Assembly (NCBI GenBank): GCA_946800325.1
Contig: OX326959.1
Location: 9,072,501 to 9,136,500 of the forward strand
DNA from: Luzula sylvatica
Lineage: Eukaryota > Streptophyta > Magnoliopsida > Poales > Juncaceae
Length of the DNA: 64,000 nt
Reading direction: 5' to 3'
Of the stretch, positions 22,114 through 33,975 are shown one piece after another. Made by a program: the position numbers and the translations under genes. Below the pieces are notes generated by a model. The model saw only the letters and a program-made list of their open reading frames with translations, was not told the origin of the DNA and did not search any database. Within the stretch, counting starts at the first letter, position 1. Every line of letters starts with the position of its first letter.

Positions 22114-22835
22114 AACTTGGTTTTAAGAAACTGAAAATAAATCCTCTTCGTAAGGAATAAAAAGAAAAAGGGAGACTTTCTGAGTCCAGTCCTACCTCCG
22201 TCACCACTCCACCATTTTTGGAAGAGGGTGGAGACGAGGCGGCTAGCCTCCGTCACCCTCTAGTCCAGCCCCCTATCACATCCGCCCCACTACTCATACC
22301 CACCGGCCACCACCAATATCTCTACTTACTCGTCCATATTTTCCTCCATCTCAAGCACCTTCTTCCTTCACTGCCTCGACATTAATTTTTCAAATGCCGG
22401 TGACAGCGACCGGATCCAAACTCTCATCGAAGCCTACTTTTCCTCCTCTTGTGCTTTTTTGTGACAGCGGCCACCAGTGGTGATCGATCTTCACGACAAG
22501 TTTTCCTTTCTTTCTTTTGACAAGTCGATCTCCTCGACTTTTTCAGATTCGATTTTCTTCTTCTTGTCTCGAGACAGAGACATATGGTGTTGACGACTCT
22601 TCTTTTCTTGATGGACTCCTCCACTTTTAGTATCTTTGGCAGTCAACGACTACTATCTACGGCTTTCCGCACTCCGTTGACGGACGACGACTTGCTTACG
22701 GTTAAACTAATCCTAATCCTAATTAGGAATAAGAGTTTTTCCTTATTCTTATTTTTCTATGTAGATTCGTGTAGTATACTATTTAAAGGTTAATCCAATA
22801 CAGAAGGCTAGCCCTCCTTCAAAAAAAAAAAACAC
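22114..22835. other. Gene-free stretch, pyrimidine-rich
   Basis: 22160-22580 is rich in C and T on + (CTCCGTCACC repeated at 22195 and 22249) and could be a leader of some former gene. No ORF with recognisable content; ends in a 12-base A run before the next LTR. Confidence 0.4.
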
Positions 22836-24400
22836 TGTTATAAACATAATAATATGGACATCATTATAATTATATTAGGGTATTTACTATAGCATTAATT
22901 CCTTGTATTGTAATTTTTCTTTTGATATAACCACACCCTCTACTATATAAATAAGGTAGTGGTCATTGTATTGGATGATTCGTTTGAATATAAAATTTTC
23001 TCTCTCCTCTCTTTTCTTGTTGTTTGTATTTATTTATAACACGTTATTAGCACAAAACTCTTGCCAAATTGAGATAAATCAATCACAGGACGTTTTCGAA
23101 ATTACAGTCGAAGGTATTGTTTTATTTCTCTTATAGTTTGTAGATACTTATTTTTCCAATTAAACTTTAATTTATCACTGTTATGATATACTTTGATTTT
23201 ATTTAAGATAAACAATGAACTTGAAGTTTCGTTGTGATTTGTCAGTTGAAACTTGAAGTTTCATTTTCTTATAAGAATAATGATGTTATTTTCTTTGTGA
23301 TTTTTGTGTGAAATCTGAATTTCACATAAAATTATAGTGTTTTTATTTGCAATTGTTATTTTGAATGGTTTAATTTTTGCTATAATTACTTATTTTTATT
23401 CTTGAGTTAAAATTATAACCAGAAGATAATAAAATTATTCCAGAAGAATCACTGTTGAGAACTATATTGAATATGGATATGAATAAAATATATTTATCAA
23501 ATTGAATAAAATATGTCAGAAGATATAAAACTATATTTAAGTTTAGTTTTGATTATGCCATATGAATAAAATATTTATCAAATTGAATAACAAACTGATG
23601 CTTATAATTAATGCATTATTCATTAAATTGAATATTTGAGCAATGACCGGTGATATGTGTTATGAAAAGGAAAATGTTTATTTGACACTTAATGGCAATA
23701 TATCACTCCATAAGTTAATACGTTTCAGTTACTCAAAAGCCATGATGAACACAAATGTCATCCAAAATATTGATGCAATGATATCTAAATAATTACTGAT
23801 GGAATTAGAAGCAATAAATAAAATAATCGAATGATAGAATCATTGAAAGGTAAACATAATAGTGATATATTTTTATGATATTAATTATGTGACTATTGGA
23901 TCTAATTGTTGTGTACTGTGTACTAAAACTTTGGATTGGTTTTATTTCTCATTCACATAATTATTTTCTATGATTGATGTCAATTGGTATGTTGCCTCCT
24001 TGAGAATGATGTCGCATATTTTATGTCATATTTTCACGTGCGGATTTTATTTTGAAATGCAACCGGAAGTTGTATAAATGAAAAATAAAAATATACACCA
24101 GAAGTCGTATATTCGTGCACCAAATTAATTATTTAATTATTCTTATTTTATTTGTAATCCGAAGTTGTACGTTCATTAACGCACTTGAAGTTGCTCGCTC
24201 AAATTATGTACCAGAAATTATATGTTCATTTTATTAACGCACCCGAAATTGATCGTTAAATTATGCACCAGAAGTTGCAAGTATATTCATTATTATATTC
24301 CGAGTTGGGTGTTGAAAATTTTTTATCGTCCGTCACTCTCATGTACGAACATTAAAAAACGACATCCTGGATTATCTTGGGATATTTTCACGAAATAATG
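22836..24400 (+). mobile_element. Copia LTR plus degenerate leader/gag remnant
   Basis: LTR 22836-23041 (206 bp) has the inverted ends TGTTATAA...TTATAACA and a TATA-like ACTATATAAATAAGG. It is followed by CGTTATTAGCACAAAACTC, a form I associate with the region just after the 5' LTR in some plant copia families. From about 24040 to 24310 there is the repeated phrase CACCAGAAGTTG / GCACCCGAAATTG seen in such leaders. No coding part or second LTR remains. The right limit is uncertain. Confidence 0.6.
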
Positions 24401-25100
24401 CTTGAGAACAACGTTCACGCGATCCGGGTAACGACTTCAATTTTACTATTTTATATATATTTTATATTAATTTTATGTTATAGTTGTATTTTTATTTCTA
24501 CATACCAAGTACAAATTTTAGGGAGATTTACATATTTACCCTCTCTTAAACTTAAAATTACGTACATGTCGGGACCGTTTGAATATCCAAGTATTTATTC
24601 CTCGATCTTTTCTTACATAGATATAAGGGATAGGAGCAACTAATTAACAGATATAACAAGTCTAGTTGTTTAGATACATTGATTTTAGATTTGATGTACA
24701 AATCTATTTATAAGATTGGATTCGTTGTATGTATTTCATACACAAATCATCAATAGAAACACGACACACATGACAATTTAACTCTTCCAATTTTGCTCAT
24801 ACTTGTTTAATTTTAATTAGGTATTTACATTCCAAACACACATCGCAAAAGAATATAAATTATTTGTTACACAAAAAATATAAATATGATTCATTCGAGT
24901 AAAAAAAATTGAATCTTAAAATAATTTGTCACGTATACATAAAAAACATATACATATACAAAATATAACCTGTATCTATATTTGAAAATGTATATCATAT
25001 ATATATAAAGTTATAATGAAAAATTTAGTGTAGATGTCAAAAAAAAATATATATCACACGTCTAAAATGTATAAAATACATCAAAAGATGTATAACACGT
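24400..25100. other. AT-rich, no gene seen
   Basis: Low-complexity AT-rich DNA with TATATA and ATACAT strings; no ORF or element boundary identified. Confidence 0.6.
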
Positions 25101-26096
25101 AGAGATATATCATGAATCTAAATAATTTATAAAATCTGGATGATATACGACATGCATTTTGGAATGTTTTGAAGTGAACAAAATTTGATCAAAATTGAAA
25201 AAGTTAACTACACATGTTTTTTTTTTTGTTGATGACCTGCACTTGTGAGTGTGTACACTCATGCACAATATTATTCCTCCACGAGAAATGATTTTCACCA
25301 ACCGTTAATTACCACTTAAATGCTATTCATTAAGTTATATTTTTGTAGTTGTCAATTAATTGTTGTATGTTTTTATTATATTTTTCATATCTACACTATT
25401 TTTTTAACATATTAAACGTTCTTTATACATATTTTAATGACTGTACGTAATATTTTGTTATATGTTTATTACAGATTTTATGTTACACATTTCATATGAC
25501 TTACATATTTTTTATATGTATGATATATTTTTTATGAATTCGACGATGCTGATAATGATTATGGCTGTTGATCAGCAGTCTTTAGTTATTTACCGTGATG
25601 TGAGTTCGATTGTTTTGAAATTATTTCTTCTTTCCGTACAAATAGTACCGTCTAAATGTGGAAAACAAATTTATGTAGAACATCAGCCGTAACTAAAAAA
25701 TCAACTAATATGATGATATGATAATCAATGTTTTATTTTAAAAGAGCAGACATGCTTTCATGCTCTAAAGAATAGACTTGTTTTTTTTAATTACCAATTG
25801 TTAATTTAAAATGCTAGACATGCGTACATGTAAATCTCTATTTAAGAAAAATACTAATCAAGTTGAGCCAGTTCAGAACAGATTGCAGATATAATTATGT
25901 ACGAAAAATTATAATTGTTCACTGTGGGGCCGTTTGATATTTTCCGTAGATTTTTCATTGGAATATGTATAATGAAAGTAAATAATATTTAGGAAATTTT
26001 ACTGTAGTAACCATGTTTCGAAATAATATTTCCGAAATAACTAAGTTTTGAACATAATTCCCAAAATGTCTTTTCCGGGGTTTGGAATTTCGCCGG

Positions 26097-26320
26097 GCGA
26101 GGTTTGGAACCTCGCTTTTTTCCATCCGTCATTAATTGGGGTTAAACAGCAATTAAGACAAGGCGAGGTTTGGAACCTCGCCAGGCGATGTTTCAAATTT
26201 CGCTTTTTGTCCAACGGTCGGTATTTAGGGGTCAAAATAACAATTAATGAAAGGCGAAGTTTGAAACTTCGCTTTTTTAACTAAGCGATGTTGGCAACCT
26301 CGCCGGGCGACCTTTGAAAC
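26097..26320. repeat. Cluster of GCGAGGTT-TGG-AACCTCGC hairpins
   Basis: Perfect dyads at 26097-26115 (8-bp arms), 26162-26182 (9-bp arms) and 26254-26272 (9-bp arms, GCGAAGTTT/AAACTTCGC). Imperfect ones lie at about 26184-26202 and near 26284-26303. Two of them are followed by a T run. Unique to the left arm. Confidence 0.85.
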
Positions 26321-26680
26321 TTCGTTTTGTTTTTTTATCAAGTTCCCGCCTTCCTTCTTTCTTTCTTCCTCGGTCTCTCTCTCATCCCTCCCTTTCTTCC
26401 TCTTTTTTCTCCTTTTCTCTCCGATTTGAGCTTCAAATTTCTTCTTGTAATAGGTGTGTTTTGTTGTTTTTTCTTCTTGTTTTGTTCAAGATTGACTAAA
26501 TATTGATTATATTTTGAGTTAAATGTGTCAATTTGTTGTTTTAAGTGGCAGATCTGAAGTTATAACGTCGTGATTTTTGACGAATTGAACTAGAAATTGA
26601 AGATTTTCATCTTGCATTAGAAGGTAAATTTCTTATTTAATTGTTTAATTGTATATTTATTTATTGTAATGAACAGATCA
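26320..26680 (+). other. Pyrimidine-rich leader-like sequence
   Basis: Long C/T tract (26335-26430) followed by AT-rich DNA, resembling a plant 5' UTR and first intron, but no coding sequence follows. Possibly the promoter part of a captured or lost gene. Confidence 0.35.
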
Positions 26681-27166
26681 AATAAATACGAAATTGATGT
26701 ACGAAATTTAGATGACATTAACCAACGGTAAAAATCATTTAATTTTTAATTAACATAAAAGATTTTTATTAACGGATCTCTTTGTCTAACAATAGAAAGG
26801 AAATAATAGCACTTCCGATCATGATGACAAGTAATTAATAACACATAGGCGCCTATATACTAAAGGTAGATTTTCATTTGAATTATATTTTGCAAATATT
26901 TTCTTTCAGGATAATTGTTTTTCAAATAATTTCTTTGTGCATAAATTAATAGTGTCAAATTGTATGAAACTAGAAAAATACCGGGGCTATGCTGCCGTTA
27001 TTTTAATTTTTTTCTGCATTAAACTAATACCGTCGAGTTGTATATAGCTAGATAAATATCTCTGCTCTGCGGCCTTTTTGTTTTTATTTTTTTATTTTTG
27101 ACTTGGTCTTAGCCATTTGTAATCAAGAGATCAATGATCAATCGTACAACTAAACCTTAAATTATA

Positions 27167-28157
27167 CTAGGAGAATACTCGCGCTACGCGACGAACATGT
27201 AAATTATGTTTTTCATTATAATACAATTATATATCTGTATGATAATATTAATAGTATCATCTTAAAATAAAGTTATTTGAATTCATTTATCTATGATTAT
27301 TCATATGTTTTACAATTATTTTACATTATGATAAAAAAAATTTAATTTTTTTAATCAAATAATAATAGCCATATTAATGTCATTATATAATAATATATAA
27401 AAATAAGATATAATACAATTTTACGAAAAACGTAACAACAAATATTATATCATTGTTCACAATAAAATAATGAATCATACAACATATGTTGTAACACATC
27501 ATTAATTATATACAGTAATATTTTTTATTGATTCAAAATTCCATGGAAAATATACAATAATATAAAACTTAATTGTGGAAGTAATTTCAAAATAATTTCA
27601 AAATTTAATTTATAATAAACATAAATACAAATTATTTTATATCATATGATTTTTTTATTTTATTTTACATTTTGTAAAATAACAATACAATTTGATAGGT
27701 GTTTATAAGTTTAAAAAGTTATTTAGATGGATATTTTTTTTTTAATTCTATTATTTTTTTAAAAAGTTTTGTGTGCTTAAAAACAAAAATATAATCTACT
27801 TAGTATTATATGAGATTCTTATTGTTATAATTTTTTAAAAAATAAATAATAATACTTAAGAATTCTATTATGCAAATACAATTCTTAAAAATATATTATG
27901 TAAATGTGTATTTTTTTGCATTTTATTTTCATACATAATATCTTTACAAATTGAAATTATGAAAAATGGTGTGTATGAACTATGCTAATATGGATGTCAA
28001 AATAAATAGAAAATAATAATACAAAATGCATGTCTTAAATTATCAAATATAATATGTATGCATATGATGAAGTCATATCACACAATCTAATGGTTAATAA
28101 TCAAGATAAGAATGATGATGTGGCTTCATGAGGAGGCTCAAAGATAGGTGCAAAATA
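27167..28157 (-). mobile_element. Helitron-like element (-)
   Basis: On - the 3' end is hairpin TCGCG-TAG-CGCGA (27091 excluded; arms at 27179-27183 and 27187-27191), eight bases, CTAG (27170-27167) and a host T. The interior matches the + copy ending at 30909 in reverse complement. The 5' end near 28157 is estimated from where the inverted duplication resumes. No coding capacity. Confidence 0.6.
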
Positions 28158-28215
28158 AGGGGGTGAGTTAATATTAATATTAATATTAATTTTTGTCTGG
28201 TCACAAAGTATACAT

Positions 28216-28961
28216 TATTCAAATATAATTATATACTGATTTCGAAATTGGGACGTCCAGACAGGTCCGGTCTTGTTATTTTGTAAGTCTATGACAAATA
28301 ACATCAAATAATCTCGAAAAATATAGATAAAAAAAAACAATTATATAAAAACCATGTTACAAATTGTGAAGATGGAAATGCTAAAATTATAACAAAATTC
28401 AACTTGATTATTATAAAGATGACACATATACACATAATATCAATAAAACAACCACAAGTCGAACAAATTTGGATAATTACCCACTAATTATGCAACCAAA
28501 CACCTTTAAATTTTTTCTTAGACATTTCATCAAACACATTTAATTTTTTTCTTAAACATTTTATCAAACACCTTGGATATAATTCTTAGAAAATATTTTT
28601 CTCTACGCATAAACCTCTCATAAAAATGAAGACCTTGCGTTGCACTACATCATTGATATAACCATAAAAACCAATTGCTCAAAACAAAATCCTCTCATAA
28701 TCATGTTTACAATCTATCTTAAACATTTCATCGAACACCTTAACTACCACATGTAAAAACATATTTCTCTATAAATAAAATTCCCGTTAAAATGGATGCC
28801 TTGCACTATATCATTGTAATAACGTATCCTAACTTTTATTCCTATCTCTTCTTGTTTTCTTCTTTATATTTGGTTTATTTGGTGGGCATAGAGGGATAAA
28901 TTGGGTTCTCCTGGCAAGAATATACTATGAGTATCAAAAACTAATATAAAATTATAGTTAG
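28216..28961. other. Loop between the inverted arms
   Basis: About 746 bp, AT-rich, with internal direct similarity (CATTTCATCAAACAC / CATTTTATCAAACACC / CATTTCATCGAACACC). No ORF. Confidence 0.55.
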
Positions 28962-29011
28962 ATAATGTATAGTTTGCTATGAGACAAAAATTAATATTGA
29001 TATTAATATTA

Positions 29012-29269
29012 GGGAAATTCTATCATACATTCTTTTAAAAAAATATTTTGAATATTTTAGTAATTAATTATATTGGTAAAATGATGTTACAAAATTTATC
29101 TTTTATAGAAATTTTTGTTTAAATGAACAACAAAATTCTCAATTTAGTCAAAACATTATTTGATAAATTTACTTGAGACCTTACCTTAAATATCCATAAA
29201 TAAATAATTATTTCAAATACCATTAAAAATAGATATATGATAAGGAAAATGATGTATGATAAAAATTCC
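29012..29269. mobile_element. MITE, PIF/Harbinger (Tourist)-like
   Basis: 258 bp with TIRs GGGAAATTCTATCATACATT and, from the other end, GGAATTTTTATCATACATCA. It is flanked by TTA on both sides (29009-29011, 29270-29272) and absent from the paired left arm. Confidence 0.75.
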
Positions 29270-29581
29270 TTATTATTAATATTAATATTAATATTAATAT
29301 ATATATTTTAATGTTTGGCTGTATGATTGATCTCTTGATAATAAATAGCCAAGACTAGGTCAAAGTCAAAAATAAATAAATAACGGGAACATAGGGCAGG
29401 TATTTTTCTAACAAAATACAACTTGACGGTATTAATTTATGCTGAAAAAGATTAAAATAACGGCCGCATATCCCAGGTATTTTTCTAGTTACCTACAATT
29501 TGACACTCTTAATTTATGCACAAAGAAATTATTTGAAAAACAATTACCAAGCAAGAAATTATTTGCAAAATATAATTCAAA

Positions 29582-30909
29582 TCAAAAGTGTAGGCCTAAT
29601 TGTTATTATTTAATTCATCATCATCAAAAGTGTTATAATTATTCACACTTTTATTTTGGATATAACTTTATATAATTTTCTTATTCTACGTCATCACATT
29701 CATGTCAACCATTAAATTATAATTTGTGACAAAATTTAGACCAATAACTAATCATTGATTTTTACAATCATATTTTCTTTGTAACTATTTAAGTGATCCT
29801 CATTTTACACCATGTTTTCAACATTTTTTGAAACTCACATCATCGTATATTAATGACGTAGACGATTATTATTGGTTAGGTTCATATTAAAGTAAGTATA
29901 TTCAATTGTTTATTATTTCACATAAGATTACACGATCAAATATGAAGACAGTGGAAGATGAATTTATATATAAAATATTATTATAAAAGGTACAACATAT
30001 GTTAGTATTATTTTTAGAAATTTAGTTTAAAAAATTCATCTAATAATTCGTTTTAATTTTCACTTTATTCTGACATTCATATTAGCATAGTTCATATATA
30101 CAATTTTTCATAATTTGAATTTTTATCAATATTATGTACAAAAATACAATGCAAAAAAGAGCATTTATAGATAATATAATTTTAAGTATTTTATTTACAT
30201 AATAGAATTTTTAGTATTATTATTTATTTTTAAAAAAAAAAATTATAACTATAATAGTCTCATATAATACTAAGTTGAATATATTTGTGTTTTTAATCAA
30301 ACAAATATAATATTAAATAATTAAAAATTAAAAAAATAGTTTATCGTCTATCGATCTAAATAACTTCTTATACTTTTGAACACCTATCGAATAGTATTGT
30401 TATTTTAAAAAATATATAAATTAAAAAAAATCATATGATATAGAATAGTTTATGTTTATGTTTATGATAAATCAAAATTTAATATTATTCATGTTTAAAT
30501 TATAACTATTAATTAAGTTTCGTATTATTATAATTTTCATTGTATTTTGAATTAATGACCAAATTATTAGTACTATATATAATTAATGATATGTTTCTAC
30601 ATATGTCTTATAATTCATTACTTTAATATTTGATATGGTAAAATCATGTTTTGTTTTTCGTAATATCATGTTATACCTCATTTTTTATTATACAAAATTA
30701 ATATTAGTGTTATTATTTGATTAAGAAAATGTGATTTTTTGCTACCGTAATGTAAAATAATTGCAAAACATATACATAATCATAGACAAATGTGTTCAAA
30801 TAATTTTATTATGAGATGATATTATCAATATTATCATACACATATATAATTTGTATTACAATAAAATACATAATAAACATTCTCGACGCGAGTGAGAGTA
30901 TTCTGCTAG
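29582..30909 (+). mobile_element. Helitron-like element (+)
   Basis: The 3' end has hairpin CTCG-ACG-CGAG (30882-30892), 13 bases, CTAG (30906-30909) and a host T; the candidate 5' end is TC after an A at 29581. The next bases (TTTCCTTTCAATTG) resume the homology with the left arm. The left arm has about 75 extra bases at the presumed empty site, so the 5' end is less certain. Non-coding. Confidence 0.6.
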
Positions 30910-31211
30910 TTTCCTTTCAATTGTTAGACAAAGAGATCCGTTAATGAATATCTTCTATGTTAATAAAAAAAAATGATTTTTACCGTTCATAATTAATGTC
31001 ATCTAAATTTCGTCGATCAAATAAATAAATATTATATATTTTCATTACACATATTTCAATGATAACCAATGTTTTAAATTACGATATAACGGTCCGTAGC
31101 GCTTGGACTGTAACTTACATAAGATAATTGTTATTGCGCATTATAACGGCGCTATTGCGCCGCTAATTAAATCAATGATGATAACATATATTATTATTTA
31201 TACTGCATAAT

Positions 31212-31313
31212 GCAACTTTATATATTTACTGTATTTTTTATATGTTATATATTTTATAAGGTGCAACTTTATATATTTACTGTATTTTTTATATGTTATA
31301 TATTTTATAAGGT
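31212..31313. repeat. 51-bp perfect tandem duplication
   Basis: GCAACTTTATATATTTACTG... repeated twice at 31212 and 31263, apparently without difference. Confidence 0.85.
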
Positions 31314-31617
31314 CAGTCGGTAATTAAGTACGGAGATGAATAATAATTCCATAAATTTTATCAAAATAAATAAAAGTTGTTCAAAGGAAGTAAGATTTTA
31401 TCAAAATAAATGAATCACAACTCCAAAAGATTTACAATGCAAACTGTTTCATTTCAGTTAGACTTCTTTTTTATGATAAATGAAGGTTTATATGTCCTCC
31501 ATCGATTTTTTTTTTTAATAATGTCAATGATAATTGAACACACAATTTCTCATAACATATGTTTTTTGTATCTCACACTCAAACAACTAGTTATGGGCTC
31601 ATTGGTCAATGTGCTCA

Positions 31618-31690
31618 TAGTTTAGTTGGTTGAGTATGAAACACAAAAAATCATATGTTGTGAGACATTATGAATTCAAATCGTATTGGC
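31618..31690 (+). repeat. tRNA-like SINE head (candidate)
   Basis: Box A-like TAGTTTAGTTGGTTGAG (31618-31634) and box B-like GAATTCAAATCG (31672-31683) at tRNA-gene spacing. No proper cloverleaf, so a SINE fragment rather than a tRNA gene. Confidence 0.4.
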
Positions 31691-32214
31691 ATCAATGAAT
31701 GAAGGATCATCGAATCTTCTCAATTATATTTTTTTTATTTAGACATAAGATTTTACTTGAAGACAAAAGGAAATAAATGAAAATATCTCCCGATATATAT
31801 CATGATTATTATCAAAATGTGCCTTTCTTATTATCAATGAAAAAAATATCCAAATACAGTGGACAATTCTATTTTTTCGTACATAATTGTATCTGCAAGC
31901 TGTTCTCAACTGGCTCAACTTGATTCGTATTTTTCTTAAATAGAGATTTACATGTAAACATGTCTAGTATTTCAAATTAACAATTAACAAATGGTAATTA
32001 AAAAACAAGGTCTCCTCTTTAGAGAATGAAAGCAGGCCTGCTCTTTTAAAATAAAATATTGGTTATCAGTTATCATCATATTAGTTGGTTTTTTAATATG
32101 GCTAATGTTCAACCTAAATTGTTATCGACATTTAGACGATACTATTTTGTACGGAAAGAAACTATTCTACCTAAATTGTTGTGGACAATTCTATTTTCCT
32201 GAGATTGCCCCCCA

Positions 32215-32410
32215 ACATTTTATATATCATGAATTATTAATTAATTACCTGATGATTAACAAAAGTACATTCCATTCATAATTAATTAATATTGATTATT
32301 AACTATTAATACATATGTACTTTAATTTTATATTAATTAAATATTTTTTTATTAATCATCATGATAATTAATTGTTAATTCGTGATATAGAGGATGTTGG
32401 GAGGAATTTG
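32215..32410. mobile_element. Fold-back MITE
   Basis: Ends CCCCCCAACATTTTATATAT... and, reversed, CCTCCCAACATCCTCTATAT pair over about 45 bp with TTAATTAATT inside. It interrupts the right arm relative to the left. A related sequence (AATCGAGGATGTTTGGG) lies at about 35366-35383. Confidence 0.55.
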
Positions 32411-33034
32411 AGACACACGGTAAACGATGTCAATTGTAAATAAAATGTATATATGAAAAATATAATAAAAACATAAATAATTGACACCTAAAAGAATATA
32501 AATCATGAATAGCATTTAAATGGCAATTACGGTTGGTGAAAATCATCTCATAAGGAAAATATTGTGTGTTTCATGGATGCACACTCACACCTGCACCCCA
32601 TCAACAAGAGAGCGATACATGACAGTTGACTTTTTCAATTTTGATCGATTTTTTTTCATTCCAGTGCATTCCAAAACACACGCAGTCTTTCATCCAAATT
32701 TTATAATTTATTTAGATGAATGATACATTATTATGTGATATGTCTTTTTTGATGTATTTTGAAAAATTTAAGTGTATGATATATATATTTTTAAATACAA
32801 TACATATTATTTATTTTTTATATTTATTTGTTTGTTATAATTTTTTATATGTATCATATATATTTATATGTATAATATACATTTAAATACAAATACAAGT
32901 TATATATTTTTATATGTATGATGTATCTTTATGTATATATAATATATCTTTTAAGAAAAAAATTTAGACCAATGAAATATTTATAACTTTTGTATAACAA
33001 TTATTATTTTTTTTGTTGAACAATTATATGTATA

Positions 33035-33085
33035 TATACATTGATGATGAAACAATTATATGTATATATACATTGGTGATGAAAC
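33035..33085. repeat. 34-bp tandem duplication
   Basis: ACAATTATATGTATATATAC followed by ATTGATGATGAA is repeated at once with one change (ATTGGTGATGAA). Confidence 0.7.
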
Positions 33086-33320
33086 GTTGATTTCAAAAGA
33101 GTTCAAACTCGATTTTTTTTCATTTGATTTCACTGACCACTATTTGATTTCACTGGCCGCTAGTAAAATTTACTTCATTGGTTCATTAGAGATTATTAAA
33201 TTGTTACACGTGATTGATTAGTAAGCAATTTACATATTGATTTAACCGATCACTTGTAAAATTCGAATGTTTAATGAGTAAGCAATTTAATGTCAGTAAC
33301 GCTATCATCATTGTTGCATG

Positions 33321-33967
33321 CAGTGTTCTAAATATCACTGATATGGACCGGTATTTCGGTTTCATATTTCTAATCAGTGCCCCTCCGTTACGATATGGCC
33401 CGTATCGGTTGAGTAAATCGGTCGACCGATACACGGACTGATATGGGCCGATATGGGCCGATATTTGGACCGATTTGAACCGATTTGGACTTAAAACATA
33501 ATTTATTTTAAATATTATTTGGGCTGGCCCATCTTTTAACAATATTTTCATTAATATATTTAGCCCAATTATTTTCATCTCTTTCTTTCTTTATCTAATA
33601 TTTTTGGTCGGAAATGAAATCGATTTTGATCATTGAGGGGAACCCGCATTTGCACTGATGGTTATGAACACGTGTGGTTTAGTTTATTGTATTATTTGTA
33701 AATTTTATGTTATAATTTTAAATGTATCTTTAGTTGAACTTGAAATTTATGTGTATTGTTGAATTTTGAATATTAATCATGTAAAATTTAAATTAGTTTA
33801 ACAAACTGAATATAAATTAATGTTATAATAATCAATTCAATATATTAATATTAAAAGTACAACACCGATATACCACTGATATTTTCGGCTATTAATCCGA
33901 TATGTCGGTCATATTTCTTATCGATGACTGTCCGATCTGTAAACGATATGCGATATCTATAACATTG
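33321..33967. mobile_element. hAT-type non-autonomous element
   Basis: 647 bp, ends CAGTGTTCTAAATATC and, from the right, CAATGTTATAGATATC, flanked by the 8-bp duplication GTTGCATG (33313-33320, 33968-33975). The interior has repeated CCGATATGGGCC. No transposase. Confidence 0.82.
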
Positions 33968-33975
33968 GTTGCATG

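Larger units (their letters stand above)
25100..28215. repeat. Left arm of large inverted duplication
   Basis: Pieces pair in reverse complement with the right arm: 25100-25925 with 31850-32720, 26690-26810 with 30910-31030, 26880-27160 with 29305-29580, and 28158-28215 with 28962-29009. Identity by eye is moderate (clear but many substitutions), so it is old. Between the pairing pieces each arm has its own insertions. Confidence 0.8.
28962..32720. repeat. Right arm of large inverted duplication
   Basis: Reverse-complement partner of 25100-28215. Its outer part (31850-32720) also has a direct-orientation relative at about 44690-45180 upstream of LHT-B, which ties the duplication to the LHT locus. 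Confidence 0.8.

Noticed and set aside
26097..26272. Rho-independent terminators (hairpin plus T run)
   Set aside because: The window is plant nuclear DNA, so bacterial terminators are not expected; likely transposon subterminal dyads.
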